DNA of 64,000 bases from NCBI RefSeq assembly GCF_016405905.1, contig NZ_JAEFCB010000008.1, positions 219,378 to 283,377 on the forward strand, read 5' to 3'. Under the pieces are notes generated by a model. That model saw only the letters and a program-made list of their open reading frames with translations. It was not told the DNA's origin and searched no databases. The DNA comes from Variovorax sp. IB41. Its GTDB lineage: Bacteria > Pseudomonadota > Gammaproteobacteria > Burkholderiales > Burkholderiaceae_C. Position 1 is the first letter of the stretch; each line of letters begins with the position of its first letter. Both the position numbers and the translations under genes were made by a program. Shown here piece by piece: positions 53,240 to 61,823 of the stretch.

Positions 53240-53304
53240 TTTCTGACACAACCCCATCCGCGAACGAGGCGAAACTAGCGCCTTTGCACCGGCTCCGCGC
53301 CTCC

Positions 53305-54165
53305 ATGCCATTGCTCCAGGGAAAAGAAACCTTGTCATCCAAAGCCGCCCGCATCGCACTCTCCGCTTCGGCCGCCGCCATCGGCAGCCTCGCCGCCTAC
53401 TGGACCCTCCTGGCCACGCGCCAGGGCCACATCCTCTTCAACGCCCGCAAGCACCCCGTCGTTCATTTGTCGGACGACTTTTCCACCTACTCGCACACGG
53501 TGCCCGGCGGCATGGTCCGCGGCTACGTCTACCACCCGCAGGGCGAGGAGGCGGTGCAGGACCTGTTCATCTATTTCGCGGGCCGCAGCGAAGACGTCCG
53601 CGCGACCGCGCAGGCGCTGCACTGGCTGCCCGAGGGCTTCGGCTTCGCCGCGATCAACTACCGCGGCGTGGCCGATTCGCAGGGGCAGCCCTCGGAGATC
53701 GCCTCAGTCGAAGACGGCGGCCAGTTCGCCAAACACCTGCGCCGCGCCTTCCCGAATGCGCGCCTGCACGTCGTCGGTCGCAGCCTGGGCACGGGCGTGG
53801 CCATCCAGCTCGTGGCGCGGCAGGAGTTCGCGAGCCTGCAACTGGTCACGCCCTACGACTCGATGCTCGAAGTGGCGAAGCGGCGCTTCCCGCTCGTGCC
53901 GCTGTCGCTGCTGCTGCGCAACCGCTTCGACTCGCTCACGCATTGCGCAGAGGTTGCCGCGAAGACGCAGGTGCTGTTGGCCGAGCGCGACGACGTGGTG
54001 TTGCCCGAGCGTTCGCAGAAGCTCATCGCCGCATGGCCGACGCCGGTGAGCGTGGAGACCGTGCCGGGCTCGGACCACTACAACATCATGGGTCTCGAGG
54101 AAACGTGGCTGCGGCTCATCGACTTCGCGTTGACGGCGGTTTTGCCGGAGCCGAAGGCGGCGTGA
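53305..54165 (+). CDS. Membrane-anchored alpha/beta hydrolase
   Basis: A 286-residue hydrolase of the BEM46/ABHD13-like type with an N-terminal membrane anchor (residues 14-37). The nucleophile elbow is VGRSLGTG (S160), and SDHYN near the C-terminus contains the likely catalytic histidine; the preceding AERDD supplies the acid. ATG 53305 starts the anchor. The natural substrate is unknown. Confidence 0.85.
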   Translation: MPLLQGKETLSSKAARIALSASAAAIGSLAAYWTLLATRQGHILFNARKHPVVHLSDDFSTYSHTVPGGMVRGYVYHPQGEEAVQDLFIYFAGRSEDVRATAQALHWLPEGFGFAAINYRGVADSQGQPSEIASVEDGGQFAKHLRRAFPNARLHVVGRSLGTGVAIQLVARQEFASLQLVTPYDSMLEVAKRRFPLVPLSLLLRNRFDSLTHCAEVAAKTQVLLAERDDVVLPERSQKLIAAWPTPVSVETVPGSDHYNIMGLEETWLRLIDFALTAVLPEPKAA

Positions 54166-54192
54166 GTTGCCGTCAAATTTGAAAAGCCAGTG

Positions 54193-54378
54193 ATGAAGTT
54201 TCAACGCATCGGCAAGCTGGAGGCGTTCCTCCACCTGGTGGATGGCGCCATCGGGTTCGGGTTGATCTCCGCTGCTGCGCTTGCCGCCATCGTCGGGCAG
54301 TTCATCCTGGGGGCAATACTGGCGGCGCTCGCGATGGGCATGTTCCTGCGGTTCAAGCGCGGACGTGTGCGCAAGTAG
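54193..54378 (+). CDS. Small two-helix membrane protein
   Basis: A 61-residue protein with two hydrophobic stretches (about residues 18-34 and 36-52) and a basic end (RFKRGRVRK). It begins 27 bases after the hydrolase stop, in a frame with an ATG (54193) or GTG (54190). Its whole length overlaps, on the other strand, the tail of the membrane protein ORF ending at 54201; since that tail looks non-coding, this reading is preferred here. Confidence 0.6.
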   Translation: MKFQRIGKLEAFLHLVDGAIGFGLISAAALAAIVGQFILGAILAALAMGMFLRFKRGRVRK

Positions 54379-54968
54379 ACGCGGCGAAGCCAGAACGCAC
54401 CCGCATCGAAGCCACGGCAAACCCCACTCGCGATCGAGCCCGTGACGGCGAGCATCGCCGTCGTGTGAACGCCGACAGCCGCGAACGCGAGCATCAGCGA
54501 ATCGGATGCTGCGATCTGTCTGCCCGCGCCATCTCCCATGCACAGCGGGATCAGCGCCGGCACCAGCATCAGCCCGGCACCATGCGCGGTGGACATCATG
54601 AAAGACCAGAGCGCGAGCCCTGCATGCCCTGCCGGCGCGCGCGCAACCTTCGGCGCGCGGCCCCACAGGTGAAGCACCGCGACTGCCACGAAGAGGCCGC
54701 CCGCCAGCACCTGCACCACCGTGCGGTCCATCGACAGCCCGAACGCCACCGCGCCGGCCACCAGCGCGATCGATGCCACATGGCCGACGGCGATCGGCAT
54801 CAACGCCCGCAGTGCCTGCGCCCGGTCCCCCGAGCGCACGCCCCACGCCGCGGCCAGCATCCAGCCCGTGGCGGGGTTCAGCCCATGCAGGGCGCCGACG
54901 CCCGCGACCGCGAGCCAGGGCCAAAGGCCTGTGTCTGCCACGACATGCTCCGCGCGTTCAGCGTTCAA
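54201..54968 (-). CDS. Multi-helix membrane protein, 3' end doubtful
   Basis: A 255-residue ORF. The first about 190 residues form six hydrophobic segments (ALHGLNPATGWMLAAAWGV, PIAVGHVASIALVAG, HAGLALWSFMMSTAHGAGLM and others) with conserved-looking histidines, as in small HupE/NicO-like or uncharacterised transporters. A TTG at 54968 overlaps the stop of the DUF899 gene (TTGA); a GTG at 54941 is the alternative. The last about 55 residues (from RTRPRLNRRN on) are Ser/Arg/Pro-rich and overlap the small gene on the other strand, so the true end may be earlier through a frameshift. Confidence 0.6.
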   Translation of the reverse strand: MNAERAEHVVADTGLWPWLAVAGVGALHGLNPATGWMLAAAWGVRSGDRAQALRALMPIAVGHVASIALVAGAVAFGLSMDRTVVQVLAGGLFVAVAVLHLWGRAPKVARAPAGHAGLALWSFMMSTAHGAGLMLVPALIPLCMGDGAGRQIAASDSLMLAFAAVGVHTTAMLAVTGSIASGVCRGFDAGAFWLRRVYLRTRPRLNRRNMPIASAASIAPRMNCPTMAASAAAEINPNPMAPSTRWRNASSLPMR

Positions 54969-55756
54969 TCGCTGCCGTGGCAGCACGAGCCCGCCGCGGG
55001 CTTCGCCGCCTCCGGCGCCGGCTCGTAGCGGTCGTGGTGCCGCACCCAATCCATCGTGTAGACCGGGTTGTGCTCGTCGCGTCCCTTCGGGGTGAGGTCG
55101 AGCAGGTTGTACGTGCCCATCATCACTTCGACGCCGCGCTCGTAGGTCGAGTAGGTGTGGAACACCTCGCCCGCGTCGTCCTTGTAGAACACGCTCACGC
55201 CGGGCGCTTCCTCTGCGGGGAAGGGCCGAACGCTGTAGTTGTAGTAGACCTCGCCTTTGCCCTCGGCCCACTCCCGCGGCTTGAAGCTCACGCCGAAGTC
55301 GTAATTGAAGTCGCTCTCGTACGCCGACACCCACTTGAACTGCCAGCCCATGCGCGCGCGAAAGCGCTCGATCTCGGCCAGCGGCGCGCGCGAGACGACC
55401 AGCATCGTCACGTCGCGGTGTTCCAGGTGCACCTTCATGCCCGCGATGTGGTCGGCCATGTACGAGCAGCTCGGGCAGCCTTGCTCCCAGTCCGGGCCGA
55501 ACATGAAGTGCTGCACCACCAGCTGGCGGCGGCCTTCGAAGAGGTCGGCGAGCGTGCGCTGGCCTTCGGGCGTGTCGAAGGTGTAGTCCTTCGCGACGCG
55601 CGTCCACGGCAGGGCGCGGCGCTCGCGGGCGATCTCGTCGCGCAGGTGGCTCAGCTCTTTCTCGCGCGCCAGCAGCGCCTTGCGCTGGGTGAGCCATCGG
55701 TCCTTCGAGACGACGGGGTGGTTCTTCAAACTGGTTTCCGCAGTGAGGGTGTTCAT
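54965..55756 (-). CDS. DUF899 thioredoxin-like protein
   Basis: A 263-residue cytoplasmic protein of the DUF899 family with a thioredoxin-like fold. The CPSC motif (C94-C97) in FGPDWEQGCPSCSYMAD is the typical redox-like site, and the segments YTFDTPEGQRTLADLF and DFNYDFGVSF are family hallmarks. The frame is open upstream to 55876; ATG 55756 is right for the conserved N-terminus. The extreme C-terminus (GSCCHGSD) has two adjacent cysteines. Confidence 0.9.
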   Translation of the reverse strand: MNTLTAETSLKNHPVVSKDRWLTQRKALLAREKELSHLRDEIARERRALPWTRVAKDYTFDTPEGQRTLADLFEGRRQLVVQHFMFGPDWEQGCPSCSYMADHIAGMKVHLEHRDVTMLVVSRAPLAEIERFRARMGWQFKWVSAYESDFNYDFGVSFKPREWAEGKGEVYYNYSVRPFPAEEAPGVSVFYKDDAGEVFHTYSTYERGVEVMMGTYNLLDLTPKGRDEHNPVYTMDWVRHHDRYEPAPEAAKPAAGSCCHGSD

Positions 55757-55793
55757 GGCGTTCTCCTTGAATCGAGGTTGTCTGCGGGCCTCT

Positions 55794-56465
55794 TCAGGCC
55801 CGGGCGGATCTGGGGCGGCGCACGGCGCGCACCTTGCCGGTGCCGCCGCCGCCGCAATAGAAGAGATCGGCCCCATCGGATTCGAGGCCGCTGATGTTCA
55901 CGCCGCGCGGCATCTCCAGCCGCTCGAGCACGGCGCCGCTGTGCGGATCGATGTGGCGCAGCTCGCTCTCGTCGCCCTCCCAGGTCGCGTGCCAGAGCTC
56001 GCCATCGACCCAGGTCACGCCGGTCACGAAACGGTTCGATTCGATGGTGCGCAGCACGTCGCCGGTGGCGGGGTCGATCTGGTGGATCTTGCGGTCGCGG
56101 TACTGCCCGACCCACAGGCTTCCCTCGGCCCAGGTGAGGCCCGAGTCGGCGCCGTGGCCGGGCGCGGGAATCGACTGCAGCACGTCGCCCGTGGCCGGGT
56201 CGATCTTGTCGATGCGCTCCTCGGCGATCTGGTAGAGGTGCTTGCCGTCGAAGGCGGTGCCGGCATCGGCGGCGCGGTCCAGCGTGCGGGTGTGCTCGCC
56301 GCTTTCGGGGTCGAAGGCGATCAGCCGGGCGCCGGTGGCGGCCCACACGCGCTGGCCGTCGTGGGTCACGCCGCCCACCTTGTCCACGCCCGCGAAGGGG
56401 CCGTACTCGCGCACGATCTCGGCCGTGCGCACTGCTGCCCTGGGGGTGTCTTTGCTGCTGTTCAT
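55794..56465 (-). CDS. Glutaminyl cyclase/YncE-like beta-propeller protein
   Basis: A 223-residue protein of repeats of the type RIDKIDPATGDVLQSI and KIHQIDPATGDVLRTIES, a short beta-propeller resembling glutamine cyclotransferases and other seven-bladed lactonase-like proteins. There is no signal peptide. It lies 37 bases upstream of the DUF899 gene on the same strand, suggesting one transcript, and 50 bases downstream of the regulator gene. Confidence 0.75.
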   Translation of the reverse strand: MNSSKDTPRAAVRTAEIVREYGPFAGVDKVGGVTHDGQRVWAATGARLIAFDPESGEHTRTLDRAADAGTAFDGKHLYQIAEERIDKIDPATGDVLQSIPAPGHGADSGLTWAEGSLWVGQYRDRKIHQIDPATGDVLRTIESNRFVTGVTWVDGELWHATWEGDESELRHIDPHSGAVLERLEMPRGVNISGLESDGADLFYCGGGGTGKVRAVRRPRSARA

Positions 56466-56515
56466 CGTTGGCTCCTTGGGGGTGTGCGCCGTGGATCGGC
56501 GCCCTGGAGACAACT

Positions 56516-57736
56516 CTATTCAATCGGCAGCGAAGCGGGGAGTAACAAGATCGTCGTGAATCCCGCGAGCGGCGGCGCAAGCCAGCGCTGCGCCCGCGCG
56601 CGGCCGATGGCGCGCACACGCCCCTCGGCCTCCAGCTCGGCGAGGGCGCGCTGTACGGTGCGCTGGCTCGCATCCAGCGCGAGCGCGAGGGCCGAGGTCG
56701 ACCATGCCGCGCCGTCGGACAGCAGCGCCACCAGCGAGGCCTGCTCGCCATCGATGGGCGGCGCGATCAGCACCACCTCGCGCCCGTCGCGCGGCTTGAG
56801 CGCAAAGCCGCGCGCGGTGGCCTCGATGCCCGCCTGTGCCGCGACGAGCGCGCGCAGCCGGCCGATCTCCACGCGCAGGCGCGCGCGCAGCGTCTCGTCG
56901 GGGTAGCGGGTGTTGAAGGCGTAGGCGATCAGCGCTTCGCGCTCGACGTCGCCGGGCCATGCCTCGGCGAGCGCGCGCGCCAGCGCGAAGAGCACGGGCC
57001 GGCGCGCGAGCGGCCGCCATGCGTCACCCGCGCCCACGCCGCGGCGGCAGGCATCGACCACCAGGGCGTCCGAGGCCAGCAGCGCCGCGACTTCATCGAG
57101 GCGCAGCGCCTGCTCGCCGCCGGGAAAAAGCCGCCGCGCGGCGGGGCGGTCGAGCGCGGCCTGCGCCTCCGCCACCTCGGCCGCGAGCGCCGGCACGCGG
57201 GCGCGCCCGGCCGCCTCTTGCGCGCGGGCGAGCGATGCGCGCGCGGGGCCGATGCGCAGCGAGCGCAACGCGAGCTCGGCCGCGGTGAGCTCGGCCACGG
57301 CAGCCAGCGGCGGCGACAGCGCCTGGCCCTCGAGCAGCGCGAGCGCGGCGGCGGCTTCGTCCAGGCGCCCGATGAGCAGCAGCCGGCGCGCCGCGATGAG
57401 CCGCGCCTGCCGCGCATTGGCGAAATCGTCGTGCGCTTCCAGCGTGGCCGCGGCCGCCGCGAGCGCACGCGGCGTGCCACCGAAGTCGCGCATGGCCATC
57501 GCCACTTCGGCCTCGGCGACCACGCAGCGCGCACGCGCGAGCTCTTCGTGCGCGCCGAAGGCACGCGCCGCGCGGCGCAGCAGCTCGCGGGCGCGCGGGT
57601 GCTCGCCCAGTTGCGCCATCGCGATGCCGCGCAGCGCCAGCGCGGGCGGATCGTCGCGCAGCGCAACGCGCTTGAGGGCGCCGAGCGCGTCCCCGGCGGC
57701 AAGGGCGCGAGCGGAGGCGGCGATCAGGGAATCCAT
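56516..57736 (-). CDS. Transcriptional regulator with TPR-like helices and C-terminal HTH
   Basis: A 406-residue protein. The N-terminal 250 residues are alanine/leucine/arginine-rich helical repeats (TPR-like), and residues about 260-395 carry DNA-binding features, with the winged-helix-like segment STSALALALDASQRTVQRALAELEAEGRVRAIGRAR. It ends in FTTILLLPASLPIE. The start is chosen at ATG 57736; the frame is open to 57955. It is upstream of the propeller and DUF899 genes on the same strand and probably controls them. A block of its 3' end is repeated near 43136. Confidence 0.75.
   Translation of the reverse strand: MDSLIAASARALAAGDALGALKRVALRDDPPALALRGIAMAQLGEHPRARELLRRAARAFGAHEELARARCVVAEAEVAMAMRDFGGTPRALAAAAATLEAHDDFANARQARLIAARRLLLIGRLDEAAAALALLEGQALSPPLAAVAELTAAELALRSLRIGPARASLARAQEAAGRARVPALAAEVAEAQAALDRPAARRLFPGGEQALRLDEVAALLASDALVVDACRRGVGAGDAWRPLARRPVLFALARALAEAWPGDVEREALIAYAFNTRYPDETLRARLRVEIGRLRALVAAQAGIEATARGFALKPRDGREVVLIAPPIDGEQASLVALLSDGAAWSTSALALALDASQRTVQRALAELEAEGRVRAIGRARAQRWLAPPLAGFTTILLLPASLPIE
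56539..56561. repeat. Short sequence shared with 43136-43158, copy 2
   Basis: About 23 bases identical to the block at 43136-43158 (starts ggagtaacaag). Here it is inside the last codons of the regulator gene. Confidence 0.6.
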
Positions 57737-57842
57737 GGGCGCCGAGGCTACACCGGGGCGGGCGCCGCCGGCCCCCGCGTCCGTCCGGGATGCTTCCTCT
57801 TGTCCTACACGCGCGAGGCGCCCGGGTCCGCAGGATCGCCCG

Positions 57843-58193
57843 ATGAGCAAATCGACCCTCGTATGGATGAGCGCAGCCGCCTGGTGCGCAACATGGTGCG
57901 CCATGGCCACCGCCGAACCGGTGAAGGTGCCCGTGGACAGCAGCGACAAGGGCACCGTCTACGTCGCCCCCAACGTCAACTCGACTGAAACCTCGGCCTA
58001 CACCAAGGGCGCGACGGTCGGCGTGGAGCGGCCCGACGGCAGCGGCACCTACATCGGCACCGACACCTCGATGCCCCGGCCCGTCTACTCGCTGGGCGCG
58101 AGCACGGGCGGCAGCATGTCGTTCAACGGCGGCGTGACCTCCGACGGCAAGGCCAACAACGGGGTGAAGGCCGGCGTCACCATCAAGTACTGA
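57843..58193 (+). CDS. Exported hypothetical protein
   Basis: A 116-residue protein with a signal peptide (WMSAAAWCATWCAMATAEP) and a mature part rich in glycine, serine, threonine and valine that looks like an all-beta secreted protein (TVYVAPNVNS, YIGTDTSMPRPVYSLGAS). I do not recognise the family. It is divergent from the regulator gene with 106 bases between starts. Confidence 0.7.
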   Translation: MSKSTLVWMSAAAWCATWCAMATAEPVKVPVDSSDKGTVYVAPNVNSTETSAYTKGATVGVERPDGSGTYIGTDTSMPRPVYSLGASTGGSMSFNGGVTSDGKANNGVKAGVTIKY

Positions 58194-58273
58194 GGCGCGG
58201 CAGGCTGCGGGCTTGCGATCCCGCGCCCGGATGGCCGCTAGACTCCTGCGCACCACCGCATGAGGAGACCCTG

Positions 58274-58672
58274 ATGACCATCGACACCCTCGCCACCTGG
58301 CACCGGCTCGTCACGACGCGCGACGTGAAGGGCCTCGATGCCCTCCTGGACGACAACGCCGTCTTCCTCTCGCCCGTGGTGCACAAGCCGCAGCTGGGCA
58401 AGGCCATCACCGCGAAGTACCTGGGCGCGGCCTTTCACGTGTTCTTCAACGAGACCTTCCGCTACGTGCGCGAGCTCAAGGGCGAGCGCGATGCGGTGCT
58501 CGAGTTCGAGGTCGAGATCGATGGCATCTCGGTCAACGGCGTGGACATGATCAAGTGGAACGACGCAGGCAAGATCGTCGAATTCAAGGTGATGCTGCGC
58601 CCGCTGAAGGCCGTGAACCTCATCCACGAGAAGATGGGCGCGATGCTGCAGGCGACATCGTCCTTGTCGTAA
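58274..58672 (+). CDS. SnoaL-like/NTF2-fold protein
   Basis: A 132-residue cone-shaped barrel protein with the usual SnoaL pattern: WHRLVTTRDVKGLDALLDDNAVFLSP at the start and FEVEIDGISVNGVDMIKWNDAGKIVEFKVMLRP at the end. ATG 58274 with a ribosome site (gaggag) upstream. The reaction is unknown. The REP-like repeat copy 2 lies 32 bases after the stop. Confidence 0.85.
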   Translation: MTIDTLATWHRLVTTRDVKGLDALLDDNAVFLSPVVHKPQLGKAITAKYLGAAFHVFFNETFRYVRELKGERDAVLEFEVEIDGISVNGVDMIKWNDAGKIVEFKVMLRPLKAVNLIHEKMGAMLQATSSLS

Positions 58673-58704
58673 TCGGCGCTCATACGGCATTGCGTTCGAT
58701 CCAA

Positions 58705-58769
58705 AACCGTTCGGGCTGAGCTTGTCGAAGCCTTGCGCGGCGCTTCGACAAGCTCAGCGCGAACGGTTT
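58705..58769. repeat. REP-like inverted repeat, copy 2
   Basis: Same long palindrome as at 22578 but in the opposite orientation: the complement of copy 1 agrees with this copy over nearly all of about 62 bases, including the same centre. It lies between the stops of a SnoaL-like and a GNAT gene. Confidence 0.85.
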
Positions 58770-58791
58770 GTCTTTTCGAACGTAACCCGTA

Positions 58792-59256
58792 TCAGACCAG
58801 CGTGCCGTACACGATGAACCCGTCGTGCGTGGCCACCTTGTCGTAGAGCGTGCGCCCGGCCGTGTTGGTCACATGCGTCTGCCAGTAGACGCGGTGGCCG
58901 CCCACGCGCTTCACATGCGCGTACACGCCCTCGATCAATTGCCTTCCGACGCCCTGGCCGCGTTCCGATGACAGCGTGAACAGGTCCGACAGATAGCAGG
59001 TCGGCTCGATGCGCGTCATGCTGCGGTGAAAGACGTAGTGCGTGAGCCCCACGAGCCGCCCGTCGCGTTCTGCAACGAGCGCATGCATGGGCTCGTACGC
59101 ATCGAAGAAACGCTGCCACGTGACCTGCGTGATCTCGTCGGGCAATGCGGTCGGGCCTTCGCGTCCGTAGAAGGCGTTGTAGCCGTCCCAGAGCGGCTTC
59201 CAGCCTTCGTAGTCTTCGGGCACCGGGGGGCGAATCAGGAGAGAGGAGGTCGTCAT
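58792..59256 (-). CDS. GNAT-family N-acetyltransferase
   Basis: A 154-residue acetyltransferase. The acetyl-CoA site SERGQGVGRQLIEGVYAHVKRVG and the preceding CYLSDLFTL strand fit the family; the aromatic segment VYWQTHVTNTAGRTLYDK is the conserved C-terminal half. ATG 59256 is preferred to the frame start at 59313; a ribosome site (ggagaga) lies upstream. Substrate unknown. Confidence 0.88.
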   Translation of the reverse strand: MTTSSLLIRPPVPEDYEGWKPLWDGYNAFYGREGPTALPDEITQVTWQRFFDAYEPMHALVAERDGRLVGLTHYVFHRSMTRIEPTCYLSDLFTLSSERGQGVGRQLIEGVYAHVKRVGGHRVYWQTHVTNTAGRTLYDKVATHDGFIVYGTLV

Positions 59257-59309
59257 GCGTGGGCAGCCTGCGCGTTGCGGAGCGTTCGATTGCAACACAG
59301 CCTCGGGGG

Positions 59310-59759
59310 TCACCGATCGTTGCCCAGTTGCGCCAACGCTTCCACGTAGGCCGTCGTGGCACCTTCCAGGTAGAGCTGCAAACCGGACAGCTGCTCGGGG
59401 CTCAGCTGCTCGACGACCCGCGCGATGGGCGCTCTCACATGCGCGAGCAGCCCTTCCAGGTTTTTCGGCAGCAGGTCCGTGTGCTCCACCACCACCCGCC
59501 TTCTGTCCGAAGGGTCGACCGTTCTGCGGGCGTAGCCGGCGTCGACCAGTCGGTCGATGGCGCGCGTTGCGGCGCCGGTGGTCATTCCCAGGCGCTGGCC
59601 CAGCTCACCGCTCGTGAGCGCACCTTCCATTTCCAGGATGTTGCCGGCCTGGTAGTCGGTGACCGTGAGGCCGAGGTCTTCGGCGGCGGCCAGGTGAAAA
59701 AGAACGACCGCTGCGAGATAGCGGCGATACGGGTTGTTCAGTTGTTTCGGGGTTGTCAT
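59310..59759 (-). CDS. MarR-family transcriptional regulator
   Basis: A 149-residue winged helix-turn-helix protein: LTVTDYQAGNILEMEG, then LTSGELGQRLGMTTGAATRAIDRLVDAGYARRTVDPSDRRRVVV, the typical MarR recognition helix and wing with the D-x-R-(R/D)-x-x motif. It is divergent from a SnoaL-like gene, and a perfect inverted repeat lies in the gap. Start ATG 59759. Confidence 0.92.
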   Translation of the reverse strand: MTTPKQLNNPYRRYLAAVVLFHLAAAEDLGLTVTDYQAGNILEMEGALTSGELGQRLGMTTGAATRAIDRLVDAGYARRTVDPSDRRRVVVEHTDLLPKNLEGLLAHVRAPIARVVEQLSPEQLSGLQLYLEGATTAYVEALAQLGNDR

Positions 59760-59791
59760 CTCGGAGATTCCACGGAGGGCCAGGTCGCCCG

Positions 59792-59836
59792 AATTTGCCT
59801 GCATGTGTGCAGCTAATGCTAGCATGCAGGCAAATT
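59792..59836. promoter_or_regulatory. Putative MarR operator (14-bp inverted repeat)
   Basis: Left arm aatttgcctgcatg (59792-59805) and right arm catgcaggcaaatt (59823-59836) are perfect complements around a 17-base centre. The arms contain -35-like TTGCCT on each strand, so one regulator dimer pair could control both the marR-like gene and the SnoaL-like gene on the other side. Confidence 0.75.
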
Positions 59837-59852
59837 GCACGGAGCACATCGC

Positions 59853-60266
59853 ATGACTACAGATTCGAATTCGTCCATCGAGCACGCACTGGGCCTGATG
59901 AAAGCGGCATGGGACGCGGGCGATGCCAAGGCCTATGCCGCGCAGTTCACCGAGAGCGCGAGCTACGTCATCTACGTCGGCCTGTGCTACGTCGGCAGGT
60001 CGGCCATCGAGCGTGTCCACGAGCAGGTCTTTGCCCGCTGGCAGAAGGGAAGCCGCATGTCGATCAAGGTGCTGGAGGTGCAGCGGCTCGACGACAACGC
60101 GGCCATCGTGCTGACCGAGGGTGGCGTCGGCAAGAAAGAGTTCGTGTCCCGCAACAAGGTCCAGACCTTCACGATGGTCCGCCGCGAAGGCCGCTGGCTG
60201 TGCGCAGCATTTCAGAACACGCGCAGGAACCGGCTCCTGATGGCCATGGCGAAATACTTCTCCTGA
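59853..60266 (+). CDS. SnoaL-like/SgcJ-type protein
   Basis: A 137-residue NTF2-fold protein (AAWDAGDAKAYAAQFTESASYVIYVGLCYVGRSAI at the start and QTFTMVRREGRWLCAAFQNTR at the end), close to the SgcJ/EcaC type that is often labelled oxidoreductase without evidence. It is divergent from the MarR gene, 94 bases away, and probably its target. ATG 59853 is chosen within the longer frame. Confidence 0.85.
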   Translation: MTTDSNSSIEHALGLMKAAWDAGDAKAYAAQFTESASYVIYVGLCYVGRSAIERVHEQVFARWQKGSRMSIKVLEVQRLDDNAAIVLTEGGVGKKEFVSRNKVQTFTMVRREGRWLCAAFQNTRRNRLLMAMAKYFS

Positions 60267-60276
60267 CCTGACCTGG

Positions 60277-61761
60277 CTATTTCTCGTCGCGCAGCCAATA
60301 CCACTTGTAGAGCGCCCGCTGCCCGAGGCGCCGGAACGGCGCGAACGCGCGCGACTCCACCAGCCCCATCACGTTCGGGAACGGCAGCGGCGAGTGATAG
60401 ATCGGCAGCTCGAACACGTCCTTGCCCGTGTCCTTGCCCGCCACGCGCTCGGCCAGCCGCTTGCCGGCCCAGGTCGAGAACGACACGCCGTTGCCGCCGT
60501 AGCCCACCGCGTACCAGATCTGCTTGGCCGCATCGGGCTGCGTGATGCGCGGCATCATGTCGTGGCTCATGTCCACCCAGCCCCACCACGAGTAGTCGAT
60601 GCGGATGTCGGTGAGCGGCGGAAACTTGCGCGCGATCGCATCGGTCAGCAGCTTCAGGTGCACCGGGTCTTCGGCATCGGCGCCGCTCACCGCGCTGCGG
60701 CTGCCGATCTGCAGCCGGTTGCCCTTCAAGAGGCGGTAGTAGAAGCGCAGCGTGCGCGTGTCCGTGAGAAAGGTGTGCGACTTGAAATTGGTCGCCGCCA
60801 GCTCCGCATCGGAGAGCGGCCGCGTCACCACCGAGTTCGAGAGGATCGGCATGATCCGGTTCTTGAGCATGGGGCTCAGGGCCTGCCCCGTGTAGCCCCC
60901 GGTGCACACCGCCACGCGGCGCGCGCGCACCGTGCCGGCGGGCGTGCGCAGGTGATGAATGCCGTCGATGGTGTGCCAGCCCTGCACGGGGCTCGATGTG
61001 TGCACCGTCACGCCCAGCGCGCGCGCCCGGCGCATCAGCCCGAAGGTGAACTTCAGCGGATGGATGCCCACGCCCTCGGCCTCGAACATCGCGCCCTTGG
61101 CCTCGCGCTCGTCGCAGTAGTCGCGCCGCAGTTCCTCGGTGCCCATCATGCGGGTCGCGTAGCCGAAGGTCTCGCGCATCAGGCGCGCCTCGGCCTCCAG
61201 CACGGCGAGCTTCTCGGGCCGGTGCGCGAGGTAGAGGTGGCCGCCATCGAACGCATCGCAATCGATCTGCGTCGTGAGGTGGCGGAAGTTCTCGAAGCCG
61301 CTGCGGATCTCGGTATCGAGCTTCTTCGCGGTGTCCAGGCCCCAGCGCTCGATCCACTGCGAGCGCTTGAGGCGCCCGCTCGCGTTCTGCCCCTGTCCGC
61401 CGCTGCGGCTGGAGCAGCCCCACGCGGCCTGGTTGGCTTCGAGCACCGTGGCCTGGATGCCGTGCTCCTGCGCGAGATACAGCGCCGTCGACATGCCCGT
61501 GGCCCCCGAGCCGATGATGGCCACGTCCACGTCGATGTCGTTCAGCAGCGGCCCGTCGTCCTCGGGCGGCGTGCCCGCGCTGGCCACCCACCAGGTGGGC
61601 GCGTAGGCGCGGCCGGCGCCGGGGTCGGCTGCGAGCAGCGGGTCGTATTGCGGGTCGTAGGGGCGGAACGGGTCTTGAGGCGGTTGCATGGGAGCGGCGC
61701 CGTCGATGGTCGCGGCGCTGGCGGCACAGGTGAATCGGGCGGTCCCTGCTGCGATGGTCAT
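60277..61761 (-). CDS. FAD-dependent oxidoreductase (PuuB/OrdL-like)
   Basis: A 494-residue DAO-type flavoenzyme. The FAD-binding motif IIGSGATGMSTALYLAQ is at about 82-98 and the conserved SRSGGQGQN follows; the rest matches gamma-glutamylputrescine oxidase-like enzymes (GGYTGQALSPML, SWWGWVDMSHDMMPRI, YGGNGVSFST). Substrates are probably amines. ATG 61761 has a ribosome site (ctggag) and is chosen; ATG 61689 gives 470 residues. The divergent MocR gene is not adjacent, as the SnoaL-like gene lies between. Confidence 0.88.
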   Translation of the reverse strand: MTIAAGTARFTCAASAATIDGAAPMQPPQDPFRPYDPQYDPLLAADPGAGRAYAPTWWVASAGTPPEDDGPLLNDIDVDVAIIGSGATGMSTALYLAQEHGIQATVLEANQAAWGCSSRSGGQGQNASGRLKRSQWIERWGLDTAKKLDTEIRSGFENFRHLTTQIDCDAFDGGHLYLAHRPEKLAVLEAEARLMRETFGYATRMMGTEELRRDYCDEREAKGAMFEAEGVGIHPLKFTFGLMRRARALGVTVHTSSPVQGWHTIDGIHHLRTPAGTVRARRVAVCTGGYTGQALSPMLKNRIMPILSNSVVTRPLSDAELAATNFKSHTFLTDTRTLRFYYRLLKGNRLQIGSRSAVSGADAEDPVHLKLLTDAIARKFPPLTDIRIDYSWWGWVDMSHDMMPRITQPDAAKQIWYAVGYGGNGVSFSTWAGKRLAERVAGKDTGKDVFELPIYHSPLPFPNVMGLVESRAFAPFRRLGQRALYKWYWLRDEK

Positions 61762-61823
61762 GAGAGGGCTCCAGTGAAAAAGGCGGTGGCTGCCGGCCTT
61801 CGTGCTTGCTCTGATGCGGTGCG

